Positions 9,872 to 20,300 of a stretch of 64,000 nt of DNA are shown one piece after another. The notes beneath the pieces are model-generated. The model did no database searches and was not told the origin of the DNA. It saw only the letters and a list, made by a program, of their open reading frames with translations. Within the stretch, counting starts at the first letter, position 1; every line of letters begins with the position of its first letter. Source of the DNA: Cryptomeria japonica (taxonomy: Eukaryota > Streptophyta > Pinopsida > Cupressales > Cupressaceae); assembly GCF_030272615.1 (NCBI RefSeq), contig NC_081406.1, positions 246,939,218-247,003,217 of the forward strand, in the 5' to 3' direction. Position numbers and translations under genes: made by a program.

Positions 9872-12800
9872 ATCTTTCCTAAACTCAAATTCAAAGGAAA
9901 ACCCAGCAAACCATTATGTCAGCCTACTGCAAAAAGGACACCTTTCACAATTGCCCCACCGAGGCTCAGAATCCCAACAAAACCATTACTAATGCCATCA
10001 AGCGAACTAGTAATACCATCCGCAGCAGCCATCACATCAATAGTACCATTAGCAGCAACAACTGTATCAGAACCCGCAGCAACATCTATGGCACCAGCAG
10101 TTCCAGCAGAAGCCACTGAGTCAGCACTGCCGATACTCCCTGTGCCATATTCTTTTATCCCCATCAACCTTCCTGCAGCACCAATCACTACAAAGGTACA
10201 TCAACCAATCACGCCTGTAGCATTTAATTCAAAAGACATCCCAGTATGGTATAGTAATCGGATGTTGGAAAGTGACTCAGAGACCGACTCACATGAGTGG
10301 GAATTTGATTTTGTACAGCTTAACACTTCAGATGAGGAAGATGCATCACTACCTCCACCACGCAAAGACATCCCTGTTTATGGAGAAGCACAAATAAAGA
10401 CCACTTGGGTTCCTAAACTGGAAACATCTTCCACAGACCCTACGTCTCATCCTACGCTTGATTCTAACGGGGAGAGTACCATCAACGACCTTCACCATAA
10501 CGTCTTAACCCTCACTGATACATCTAACGCACTTAACCTAATCGATGAAGTAATGCCCATTATCCACCTTGAACTCATCGAATGGAACCAACCAAATCCC
10601 CCATGTCTTGACTTCTTCCAAAATGATGAGGCCATCATTGACTTTTTGGAATTAAGGGATAACCTACCAAGCGGGGATCACAAAGCTGGATTCGCCATTG
10701 AACTTAATAGTGCAACATACTTCGGGGTGGATGCCAAACCTTTTAGTTGCAAAAATATAACAATAAAACATGGATCTTCCAGTGAAAACCACACTGTGGC
10801 ACTATTTGATTCGACAAAAGTAAAAAGAAAGAGTGTATCCAACGGTGAAAACCTCTCTGAGGCACCTGAGGATGAAGGGTTTGACATTCTCCCTACTAAT
10901 GCACAACAGGAACGATCAACAATTCTCATCAAGGAAACCAAAGAATACAATGTGGGGACTCCTGAAAATCCTCATCTCATACATCTAGCATCTCTTCTCA
11001 CTCCAGAGGAACAACCTAAATTTATAGAGTTCTTCCAGAAGCGTCAGATCAACTTCGCATGGTCATATGCAGACATGCCTGGGCTTGATCCTGATTTAGT
11101 CATGCATCACCTCACCGTAGCAGAAGGAGCCAAACCTGTCAAGCAGAAGCTTCGTAAAATGCATCCTCAAATTGTAGTACTAGTCAAAACAGAACTCAAG
11201 AAACTCCTAGATGTTGGTTTCATTAGACCAATTGATTATGCAGAATGGATCTCCAATATTGTGTCTGTCGGCAAACCAAAAGGGGGCATCCGCATTTGTA
11301 CTGACTTCAGAGATCTGAATAAGGCATGTCCTAAGGATGACTTCCCCCTACCAAATATTCACATCATAGTGGACCTGACAACAGGACATGCCATGCTTTC
11401 ACTCATGGATGGCTTTTCAGGATACAATCAAATAAAGATCGCACCAGAAGATCAACATAAGACAGCCTTCACCTGTCCATGGGGCACATATTGCTGGAAT
11501 GTAATGCCCTTTGGTCTCAAGAATGTAGGAGCAACCTATCAAAGAGCAATGACCACCATCTTCCATGATATGATGCATACTATGATGGAAGATTATGTGG
11601 ACGACTTACTAGCAAAATCACTTACCAGAGAAGGGCATCTCCACATCTTAGATAAAATCTTTGATAGACTGGAACAATACCATGTTCGACTCAACCCAAA
11701 GAAATGTGTCTTTGGAGTGACCTCCGGGAAGCTTCTAGGATACATTGTCTCAAGCAAAGGTATTGAGGTCAACCCAGCAAAGGTAAAAGCAATCATGGAC
11801 ATGCAACCACCAAAGAATATCAATCAGCTAAGGACATTACAAGGGCGGCTTCAATCCATCCGAAGATTCATTGCACAGTTGGCAGATAAATGTCACCCAT
11901 TCACACACCTGCTACACAAGAACATCCACTTTCAGTGGGATGCCCGATGCCAGCAAGCATTTCAGACGCTTAAAGACTATCTCATGAATCCACCATTGCT
12001 GATGCCACCAGATCCAAGTAGACCATTGTTACTCTATATCTCAGCAACAAGTACAACATTGGGTGTACTACTGGCACAACATAATGCAGAAGGAAAAGAG
12101 TGTGTTGTTTACTACATCTCTCGCACACTGGTGGGATATGAACTCAATTACACGCCTATTGAGCGAGCTTGCCTAGCAGTAATCTTAGCAGCCACTAAAC
12201 TAAGGCACTATCTGTTAACACACAAAGTACAACTCATTGCAAAGATTGATCCACTCAAGTATTTACTCAGCAAAGCAGCATTGACAGGCCGCTTGGCCAA
12301 ATGGGTGATGATTCTAAGTGAATTTGACATCGAGTATGTAGACCGTAAAGCTATCAAAGGGCAGGTTATTGTAGATCAGTTGGCCGATGCACCACTCATA
12401 GACAAGCATCCTCTCATTTCCAATTTTCCAGATGAAGAGATATTCATGATTACAACAACACAACCATGGAAACTATACTTTGATGGTTCGTACACTAGAC
12501 ATGGCTCAGGGGCAGGCATTCTGTTTATCACACCTCAAGGTGACAGCATTCTGAAGTCTTACAGGCTCACATTTCCATGCACCAACAACATAGCAGAGTA
12601 TGAGGCCTTGATCACAAGACTCAAGCTAGTCGTACAATGGAAATTACAAGAACTACAAGTATATGGCGACTCCCAACTGGTCATTCGACAAGCAACAGAT
12701 GAATATCAGACCAAGGATGATAAACTCATGCCATATAAGCAAATGGTGGACAATCTAAAGACATCATTTTCTACTATCACTTTTGAGCAGATACCAAGAG

Positions 12801-14041
12801 ATCAGAATCGAGCTGCTGACGCTATGGCTACCATCGCATCTCTCCTAGATCTTCCACAAAATTCAACACGCTATGAGTTCTTGGTAGAACAGCTTTGGAT
12901 TCCCACTTATGATATCCCCGAATCCAAAATGATATGTCACCTTGTCAGTTCTGAATCCCCATGGTACGGTGAATTCTACACCTATCTCCATGATCAAACC
13001 CTTCCTCCCAACCAATCGAATAACCAACGTAAAACCTTCATTCGCCAAATTGCTCGATATACCATTATTGCCGAAACCCTATACCGATGTGGTCTTGATG
13101 GTACTCTCCTTCGATGTCTGGAACAAGGTGAGATAAAAAAGGCCTTGGAAGAGGTACATGAAGGAATTTGTGGAACCCATGCAAGTGGTCCATCACTAGC
13201 CAAGAAACTCCTGCACAATGGATACTATTGGCCATCTATGGAAAAAGACTCCTACTACTTTGTCAGGAAGTGCAAGAAATGCCAAGTTCATGGCGACCTG
13301 ATCCATGCACTAGCACAGGAATTGCAACCAATCACAACACCATGGCCTTTTTGTCAATGGGGCCTTGACCTTGTGCGTAAAATCCATCCATCTTCATCCA
13401 ATGGTCACAAATTCATTATTACCGCCACCGAATATTTCACAAAGTGGATCGAAGCTGTTCCACTTACCCAAGTCACCGGCAAGCAAATCGCCTCATTCAT
13501 CCTCAACTACATCATCTGTCGGTATGGTGTACCCATGTCCATCATTACAGATAATGGTCTTCCTTTCAAAAATCAAGATGTCCATGAGCTTTGTGAGAAA
13601 TTTCATATCCAACATCGCTTTTCCACTCCCTACTACCCACAAGGCAATGGTCAGGCCGAAGCATCCAATAAAAACATATTGAGGATCCTAAAGAAGACAG
13701 TCAATGATGTCGGCCGTGATTGGCATGTTCAACTGAATCCAACACTATGGGCATATCGAACTAGCATTCGAACCCCTACAGGCGCAACTCCCTACTCATT
13801 GGTCTATGGCACCGAAGCTATCTTACCTATTGAGGTTGAGATACCATCACTACAGGTTTCCTTGCATAATCTAATAGATGATGAAGCGTATAGAGTCTCA
13901 CGCCTCCAAGACTTAGAATTACTTGATGAGAAGCGACAAGCTGCATACAATCATCTCAAAGCCTATCAGCAGCGTATGAGCAGAAGCTACAATCACCGAG
14001 TTAGACCTCATACATTTGAGGTAGGTGATCTTGTTCTTTGA
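9752..14041 (+). CDS. Pol polyprotein: linker, RT, gypsy RNase H, archaeal RNase H, integrase (1429 codons)
   Basis: The longest open frame in the window. After the G-patch comes a Pro/Ala/Thr-rich then acidic linker of about 400 residues. The RT follows (GGIRICTDFRDLNKACPKDD; LMDGFSGYNQI; YVDD at 11,594-11,605). The gypsy-type RNase H (about 11,990-12,400) lacks its first catalytic Asp (LYISATSTT) but keeps the later Glu and Asp. The archaeal-type RNase H (about 12,463-12,830) has DGSYTRHGSGAG, NNIAEYEAL, GDSQLVI and NRAADAMA. The integrase has an HHCC finger (H..H then CKKC near 13,270) and the D,D,E residues in WGLDLV, ITDNG and QAEASNK. The ORF stops at TGA 14,039-14,041 in place of an arginine codon; the same frame continues, with a TAG at about 14,096-14,098, to a natural end at 14,216-14,218. 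The open frame starts at 9,752 only because of the upstream stop; it is part of gag-pro-pol. Confidence 0.9.
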   Translation: MQRMGYDGQSALGYCKQGRHEPLLPELKPKGNTGLGFEKEIFPKLKFKGKPSKPLCQPTAKRTPFTIAPPRLRIPTKPLLMPSSELVIPSAAAITSIVPLAATTVSEPAATSMAPAVPAEATESALPILPVPYSFIPINLPAAPITTKVHQPITPVAFNSKDIPVWYSNRMLESDSETDSHEWEFDFVQLNTSDEEDASLPPPRKDIPVYGEAQIKTTWVPKLETSSTDPTSHPTLDSNGESTINDLHHNVLTLTDTSNALNLIDEVMPIIHLELIEWNQPNPPCLDFFQNDEAIIDFLELRDNLPSGDHKAGFAIELNSATYFGVDAKPFSCKNITIKHGSSSENHTVALFDSTKVKRKSVSNGENLSEAPEDEGFDILPTNAQQERSTILIKETKEYNVGTPENPHLIHLASLLTPEEQPKFIEFFQKRQINFAWSYADMPGLDPDLVMHHLTVAEGAKPVKQKLRKMHPQIVVLVKTELKKLLDVGFIRPIDYAEWISNIVSVGKPKGGIRICTDFRDLNKACPKDDFPLPNIHIIVDLTTGHAMLSLMDGFSGYNQIKIAPEDQHKTAFTCPWGTYCWNVMPFGLKNVGATYQRAMTTIFHDMMHTMMEDYVDDLLAKSLTREGHLHILDKIFDRLEQYHVRLNPKKCVFGVTSGKLLGYIVSSKGIEVNPAKVKAIMDMQPPKNINQLRTLQGRLQSIRRFIAQLADKCHPFTHLLHKNIHFQWDARCQQAFQTLKDYLMNPPLLMPPDPSRPLLLYISATSTTLGVLLAQHNAEGKECVVYYISRTLVGYELNYTPIERACLAVILAATKLRHYLLTHKVQLIAKIDPLKYLLSKAALTGRLAKWVMILSEFDIEYVDRKAIKGQVIVDQLADAPLIDKHPLISNFPDEEIFMITTTQPWKLYFDGSYTRHGSGAGILFITPQGDSILKSYRLTFPCTNNIAEYEALITRLKLVVQWKLQELQVYGDSQLVIRQATDEYQTKDDKLMPYKQMVDNLKTSFSTITFEQIPRDQNRAADAMATIASLLDLPQNSTRYEFLVEQLWIPTYDIPESKMICHLVSSESPWYGEFYTYLHDQTLPPNQSNNQRKTFIRQIARYTIIAETLYRCGLDGTLLRCLEQGEIKKALEEVHEGICGTHASGPSLAKKLLHNGYYWPSMEKDSYYFVRKCKKCQVHGDLIHALAQELQPITTPWPFCQWGLDLVRKIHPSSSNGHKFIITATEYFTKWIEAVPLTQVTGKQIASFILNYIICRYGVPMSIITDNGLPFKNQDVHELCEKFHIQHRFSTPYYPQGNGQAEASNKNILRILKKTVNDVGRDWHVQLNPTLWAYRTSIRTPTGATPYSLVYGTEAILPIEVEIPSLQVSLHNLIDDEAYRVSRLQDLELLDEKRQAAYNHLKAYQQRMSRSYNHRVRPHTFEVGDLVL

Positions 14042-14218
14042 GAGAATCCTCGCAACCAACCAAACAAAGAACATCAGGGCAAGTTTGAATCAAACTAGCT
14101 GGGCCCATACGTTGTCACTGCTGTATTTGGGTCTGGGGCATATCAGTTGGCTACTTCAGTAGGAGAACCACTCACAGATCCAATCAACAACATGCACCTC
14201 AAACTGTTTTATACCTAA
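14042..14218 (+). pseudogene. C-terminal tail of the integrase, cut off by stops
   Basis: In frame with pol beyond the TGA at 14,039. It reads ENPRNQPNKEHQGKFE, then after a TAG (TGG to TAG) LGPYVVTAVFGSGAYQLAT and ends HLKLFYT followed by TAA at 14,216-14,218. This is the integrase C-terminal region usual in Ty3/gypsy elements. The two interrupting stops are both transition-type changes, so the tail was lost late. Confidence 0.8.
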
Positions 14219-15242
14219 GCTGTACAGAGCATCAGGCTCCCCTGCATACCAAAAAATACCAAAAACATTTAGAAAAATGTCCTGAAGAAATACATAAAAA
14301 ATTAAAAAAATCATGCATCCAAACGGTGAACAACCAATCCAGTGGCACCTTGGGTAAGTGCGATGGTGAAAATCTAGCAAACAAGCGCCACTCGTAAAAG
14401 GCTATGGCTCCATTGTCTTTCAAACTTGTTGCGATCACATCTACTTCATACATACATCCATCCATCAACCATGGCTTGTTATAAATCTACAAATCCAAGA
14501 AAGTACTACATGCATCCTGCATCCCGCTTTTTTATAGTCATGTCTAAACTAGGGGCAATTCCCTTAAACTATTGATGGAAGTGGATTCTACATTGTCTTG
14601 TGATTCATTAAAGTTTTTCATTTAAAACTATCTCACAAAATCCACAAACATTCAAAACAATTCAAAATCCAAAAACATCCAAAACACTTCAAAATCCAAA
14701 AAACATTCAAAACAATTCAAAATCCAAAAACATCCAAAACACTTCAAAATCCAAAAAACATTCAAAACAATTCAAAATCCAAAAACATCCAAAACACTTC
14801 AAAATCCAAAAACATTCAAAACAATTAAAAATCCAAAAACATCAAAAAACATCGAAAATCACACAAAAACATGGCAACACATTGTACATACTCATCAAAC
14901 GCGGATGCCAAACAAACATTGCGACATACTCCACAAAATGATGATCACTTATCAAATCGACCAAACAATCAACATCACCACACAAACTATCTTAACAAGG
15001 ATGCATCCTTCCTTACCAAAACAAAGACATGATACCATTTTCTTTGACAAGAAAATTTTATTTAAGCTATCAAATACTTGGTTGATTTGTAGGTTATTCA
15101 TTCATTTATATATATCAGGTTCCTACACTACTCCAGGATATCCACAAGTGATTAGAGTGGCCGTGATGGTTCCTAAGCATTGTTTGTATGTCTTCTGTAA
15201 ATTATTCCGATGAAGTTTTGGGGCATGCACTAATGGTGTCTA
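14219..15242 (+). other. 3' untranslated region of the right Tat copy
   Basis: A non-coding stretch between the end of pol and a minus-strand LTR. It contains A/C-rich sequence, a 55-bp tandem repeat block (14,646-14,870) and about 350 bases of unique sequence. No convincing polypurine tract or same-strand 3' LTR is seen. Long 3' untranslated regions with tandem repeats are known in Tat/Ogre elements. The last 30 bases could belong instead to the primer-binding site of the minus-strand element to the right. Confidence 0.55.
14646..14870 (+). repeat. 55-bp tandem repeats in the 3' untranslated region
   Basis: Copies begin at about 14,651, 14,706, 14,761 and 14,815, giving periods of 55, 55 and 54 bases and nearly four copies before it decays. 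Each unit is made of two related halves built from variants of acattcaaaacaattcaaa and aatccaaaaacatcc, so an inner repeat of about 27 bases is also visible. Such 3'-UTR arrays in Tat-lineage elements are a reported source of satellite DNA. Confidence 0.9.
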
Positions 15243-16645
15243 TGTGGGAAGTTAACTAAGCTGCGTGATCATAGGCAAAAATACAATCATAGACCAACAA
15301 CACAAGACACAAGAAAATTGTTAGTGTTAGTCAATCAAAAACTAATCTAAACAGGCATATCAAAAGAGATACTAAAATCATGCTAACATATCTAACAAAT
15401 GAAACAAAGATAATGAGGCATCTCCAAATGCCTCTTAGCATGCTCTTAGCTCCTTCTCCCTTGTTCCTCTCCTCTCCAAGTTCCAAAATAGTGTAGCTCT
15501 CAGCAACTTTTTGCACTATGGATGCTTATGGAGGATTGAGATTTTAGTATTGTGCTCCAAATGTAAAATGAAAACCTAAAATACTAGATGCTATTTAAAA
15601 ATCATTGATTTTAACCAAAATAACACGATTTTAGTTTGCTATGTTAAATGCTCTCTAAAATGCCTATAGGTTAAATGCATACAAGTTTTCAGCATCCAGA
15701 TTATGAAGAAATGGGCTCTATTTATAGGAAAAATGGAGCAATGGATGGTTGAGATTGAGCAATCTCAACAAGGGTCAGGATTGAATAATTTCAAATCCAT
15801 GTGAGGGCTTTCAACCCAATCCCAGGATGACAAGTGTCAATGTGAGATAGGTTGAGAGGAGAGGGAATAAGCATTAAATGCTTGACATGACCTTGGGAGT
15901 TAAAGTCAAGGTTAGTTGAATAAATAAACTCTTTATTCAAAGAATAAAAGCTTTTATCCAATGGATAAACTCTTGTGCAAATGTGAAAAGGATAAATATG
16001 GTCAAAACAATAAATGTTTGGGGAGACAAGTTTGAAATAACTATAAATGGTTATGTAAGAGCCATAAATGGTCATGTAAGAGCCATTAGTGGTCTTGGAA
16101 GACTTTGGGGGTTAATTTGTTGAACACACAAAGCATTAAATGTTTTTCAAAGACTTTTGAAGTCTTTGAGAAGTGACTTCATTTTGCTTAGGAATGTGAC
16201 AATAATTAGGGGATGGATTAGGCTAATTAGGAAGGGGTTAGAAGAATCTAGAAGGGGATTAGATTTTGTAAGTGGATTTGGTGGGTGAGGAAAAATAGGA
16301 TTTTATTAAAATAAAAATTAGTTTATTTCAATAAATGAGTGCGAGTTGCATTTGTAGGAAAATGCAAGTGGGGGGGGATAATGATTTAAATAAATGTTTT
16401 TATTTAATTTATTTAAAAGAGGAATAGGGGGATTAATTAAATAAAATAGATTTTATTTACTTAATTGATTGAATTTGATTTAATGAATTAGTTAAAATAA
16501 ATTGAATAATTTATTTAATTAATAGAAGAATGTTTGGGGATAAATTAATTAAATACTAATTTAATTAACTGATGGCTAGTGGATTTTTAATCAAATAAAT
16601 AGCGAATATTTATTTAATTAAGCTGGACAAATTTGTGTGACTACA
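15243..16645 (-). mobile_element. LTR of a Tat-like element, minus strand (about 1.4 kb)
   Basis: On the minus strand it starts TGTAGTCACAC at 16,645 and runs through AT-rich U3 sequence whose first 40 bases resemble the start of the LTR at 57,869 (ending both in ATTAAATAAATATT). A good TATA box, CTATAAATAG, lies at about 15,715-15,725 on the minus strand. The other end, at 15,243, gives the expected CA terminus. Left of it the minus strand reads GACACCATT, which could be a mutated TGGCGCCATT-type primer-binding site. Flanks do not form a target-site duplication (gtcta against gttgc), so it is not a simple solo LTR. It may be the 5' LTR of a minus-strand element whose body is lost. Left boundary uncertain. 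Confidence 0.6.
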
Positions 16646-16777
16646 GTTGCTTTACTTCTTTCAATTCTATATGTACCGATATATCAGTTGGTGTATGCAT
16701 GTTTTAATAAGGTTAATATTGGACTTCCCGATATAACATTGATTCACCCCCCCTCTTAGTGTTATTGGATTCCAACA
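16646..16777 (+). mobile_element. 3' end of a Ty1/copia-type LTR
   Basis: Ends with gattcaccccccctcttag, then a short stretch and TTCCAACA at 16,777. The same pyrimidine-rich block followed by a CA end closes the copia LTRs at 38,672, 48,393, 49,776 and 55,630. No primer-binding site follows (atatgtgtag), and the left part is cut off by the minus-strand LTR at 16,645. It is therefore a fragment. Confidence 0.6.
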
Positions 16778-17349
16778 ATATGTGTAGGTACATTAGAAAA
16801 AGATGTGGGAATGGAATTCTCATATTGATTTGTAGGATTTGAAAAGCCAAGGGCTTCGACACAACTTGTCATTGGCATAACATTACTATCCATAATATGA
16901 GCAATACTACACAACATATTCACCCATTGTTCATCACTTTGAATCGTTCTCCCCAAATCCTCAATCAAGGGGATTGCTTCACTATTTAAGTGTTTTTGAC
17001 CCATCCTTTGTTGAAGCCTATCCAAATCATGGTCAAGATTCCCCAATTGGTCAATAGTCACTTGAGGGGAATGATTCTCCACAATGTTAGGTATGTCTTG
17101 TGTAGGAATAGAGGATTTACCCAAGTTACCATGGAATAGATTAGTCAACCCAAGCTCAACACCCATTTGGGAAGCCATAAGTCTATAACTTCTTCTCACC
17201 GAGATGTTGGATGTGGGACAAAGGGTAATGAAAGTCATACATAAAGAGGTCAAAGCTAGTGAAATAGATTCGTTCTCATAATGCCTCTCATACAAGCAAA
17301 ATCTATGATTAAACAATATAATTTCCCAATAAAATGAATGATTAACCAA
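16762..17349 (-). CDS. Unrecognised 195-codon ORF
   Basis: Opens at ATG 17,349 and overlaps the end of the copia LTR fragment at its 3' end. From about residue 58 (MASQMGVELGLTN) the composition is protein-like, with a possibly helical acidic stretch (LDHDLDRLQQRMGQKH) and LIEDLGRTIQSDEQWVNMLC, while the first part is less convincing. No motif, signal peptide or membrane segment is recognised. It could be a remnant of a retroelement protein or of a host gene, or chance. No partner exon was found. Confidence 0.2.
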   Translation of the reverse strand: MVNHSFYWEIILFNHRFCLYERHYENESISLALTSLCMTFITLCPTSNISVRRSYRLMASQMGVELGLTNLFHGNLGKSSIPTQDIPNIVENHSPQVTIDQLGNLDHDLDRLQQRMGQKHLNSEAIPLIEDLGRTIQSDEQWVNMLCSIAHIMDSNVMPMTSCVEALGFSNPTNQYENSIPTSFSNVPTHIVGIQ

Positions 17350-20300
17350 TTAATTAATCAATATTCACTATGGCAATGATAGATTTGAACAATGAATGCG
17401 TCTAAATATGAAAATAATATGCAAAATTAATAATCATATATGAGCATATAAATTAGAATTTATGCAAAGCACAAGTCAATTTCATAAAAAATATTTAGGG
17501 TTTTTGTGAATTAGACCTCTAAATTTATGTAATTTAAGTGCATAAATTATTATTTTAAAAATGATTGCAGATATGAATTAATAAAATGCATACAAATCAG
17601 ATCTGAAATTAAAAATTAGAATTTAATGCAAGCATTATGTCTAGTTCACCAAAAATATAATAGGTGGAAATATGATTCATAAGTTTATGCATGCATAATA
17701 GGTATTAAACCTATCTCCAATAATTACATTTAGGAGTATGATCTCAATTGGCTCAACCTCTAATTTTGAATGGGAAAGAGGTTGAGCATAAGGTTAATTC
17801 AGTACTCCTTATGTTTTAGTTGAAAATGAGCTATGAAAAAGATGTGAATTGAATGCAAGAACTAGGGTTGATAATGCAAAATTGAAAATAATCAACATAT
17901 ATAGGCAGTTTCAAAATAGATATGAAGACATGAAGCATAGATGTAGAATTGGGAAGTAGTGAGGAACCTGCGGCTAAAATCTAGACTCAAAAATTAGGGA
18001 TAGTGATGCTAGGCATCCTTGTCCAAGGCTGTCAGATGTAGATGAATGTGATATTTTCAAAATCAGGGTGTTGCTCTGGGTATCTCCCTAAAAAATTGTC
18101 AGAAAAGTGTCAGACACTACTCATCAATTGCTAGTATCAAGGGTTTTCTCTTCTTCAAAATTAGGTCTTGTGCATCTCAGTCTCCTCTTCCTAGATCTAT
18201 AAATGTTGTCATTAGATCTTGTCACCTGCACACACAAGAGGGAAAAAAGTTGTTGGGTTGATAGGGGTTTGTCTAATTCAAATCCCAAGTTTGGAATTAA
18301 CCCTATGATGAATTGAAATGAAATTGAAAGTGTGCCTTGAAAGAGAAGAGGCTAGATTTGAACTTGAAATGCTGAATTGGAAATGTTATACCTTTATGAA
18401 TCTTTCTTTGAAGTCTTCATGAAAACGTTGATGTTGTCATATAGGAATTCATAAATAACTTCATAAGAACTTGATCATGGATGCCATCTTGAATGCTTGA
18501 AATCTGAATAGTTGACCTCTCCTTCACTACTCTAATGATGCTTGATTACTTGAGCCAACACTCACTTGAATTTTCTTGATAGGAATTGAATTTAAAATCA
18601 AGAGATGAATCAAGAGATATTTCAAGTGAGGGGGTAAGAATTGCTTTTATACCTCAATCCATTAAACATGTTTAAAATTACGAAGAAAGCCAACACAAGA
18701 AATATAAAATTGGCCCCGTTTGGTTTAGACAAGGGCACTAGGTGTCCCTATCTAGGAGGTGCCCTTGTCCAGTCCATCTGGGATAAACAAAGGACCCAAA
18801 AGTAGAGCAAAAAATGAGGATTACAGATATGATGTTGGTGTGAGTAGAATCAGGCAAAATCAAGGCATAAAAGGCAGAAACACCAAAGTGAGACCCAAGT
18901 GAGTATTGAATTGTATGAGGATACAATTTACAATGCTACAAAAGGAGAGAATAATATCCTAACAAAATGAAGACATTATTCTTTATATAAAATCTTAAAG
19001 AGTTACCATCTTCAACCACATAAGAAAGGTAGCCTACTGGTGCAATGGGGAAGCAAAAACGATCTCCAAGATAAAAGTGACTCCTTTGAATGATAATAAC
19101 AAAAATTTTACAAGATATCATTGTAGCAATTATAATGACGTAAGAAAATTGTTGTGAGTGAAATGAGAGAAAGGAAGTGTTGTAGAATAGTGATAGAAAG
19201 AAAGAAGAATGTTCAGTAGATGTTAAAAGATGGATTTGGAGGCAAAATGGAATGGTTTTAGCAACAAGAAATGACCCTCGATGTCGATGCAAGTTGGCAA
19301 AGGCATTATACTACCGAAATGCAACAAGTGTAATGTCCCAATGACTAACATAGTCGCAAATATTTGTGGGACACTAGTGCAATATGCAGACATTTGCACG
19401 ACGCCCATACATCTGAGCGAAATCTAGACCTAATGGTTAAGGAATCATGCATGAAAGGTGGCAAGAGATGTTTTAGATTAGGATTAAGATTTGAAAAGCA
19501 TAATTATCTTAATTGTAACTAGAGGGGAAGTCTTATGTGAAGTGGAATTGCATAGGGTGCAATTTACTACATTACAAAAACTATTAAATATTTCTTCCCT
19601 ATTTAAGACAAGCATTATCATTCACATACTAAAAAATATAATTCCTAGTTTGACTCGCAACCATCATGGTATTCGATTGAGGTGTTCTTAAAAGAAAGAA
19701 TAAAGACAGATGGTGATACCTTGACATATACACAAAAACACAAGTCCTAAAATACAATATTAATAAAAAACGCTAAGATTTGAATATAGAATTAAAAAAT
19801 AAAGCCTAAAAACCAAACCCTAGGGGGTGTAGGATTGAATGGGTTCACCATAATACAAATAATTAAAATGATCTCTTTTAAGTTGATTATGAAAAATAAA
19901 TACAAAGAAACACTAACAATAAGATAGATGTGGGTAAAGAAATTAACTCCACACAAAACATGGTTTTCAAAATAGACAAAGAAGCTACTTAGCTTTGTTT
20001 GTGACTTAGGGATATTTTGTTATAAAATGTGTTTAGTGATCCAATCTAGTACTCTTTATTAAATCTAAGACTGAATGCTTTGACATGTTGCTAGATGATT
20101 CACTATTTTCATTGGTTCAATCTTGCAATTACATAATTGATCCTTGAATGTGTGGCTATGATAAAAAATAATATATTGAATCTTTTGTTGCATATTTAGT
20201 CTATATGCCTCTGACTTGAAAAAAATTATTCACCGTTGATATTTGAACATGGTGATAGCAAATGTACCTTTGGCATTTGTCGTGCTAGAAATTTTGCCTC

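Larger units (their letters stand above)
6052..15242 (+). mobile_element. Ty3/gypsy Tat-lineage retrotransposon, right copy (5' LTR missing)
   Basis: From left to right: leader with a small ORF (6,140-6,430), gag from ATG 6,948, protease, G-patch, long linker, reverse transcriptase, two RNase H domains, integrase with a C-terminal tail ending at 14,218, and a roughly 1-kb 3' untranslated region with tandem repeats. No LTR or primer-binding site is seen upstream of the leader, where the element abuts the inverted left copy, and no 3' LTR in the same orientation is recognised. The right edge is set at the start of a minus-strand LTR and is approximate. Gag is broken but pol is nearly intact, so this copy is defective. 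Confidence 0.85.

Noticed and set aside
18728-18769. Hairpin as a microRNA precursor
   Set aside because: Arms are only 11 bases with a 20-base loop; too short for a plant microRNA precursor and no further pairing was seen.
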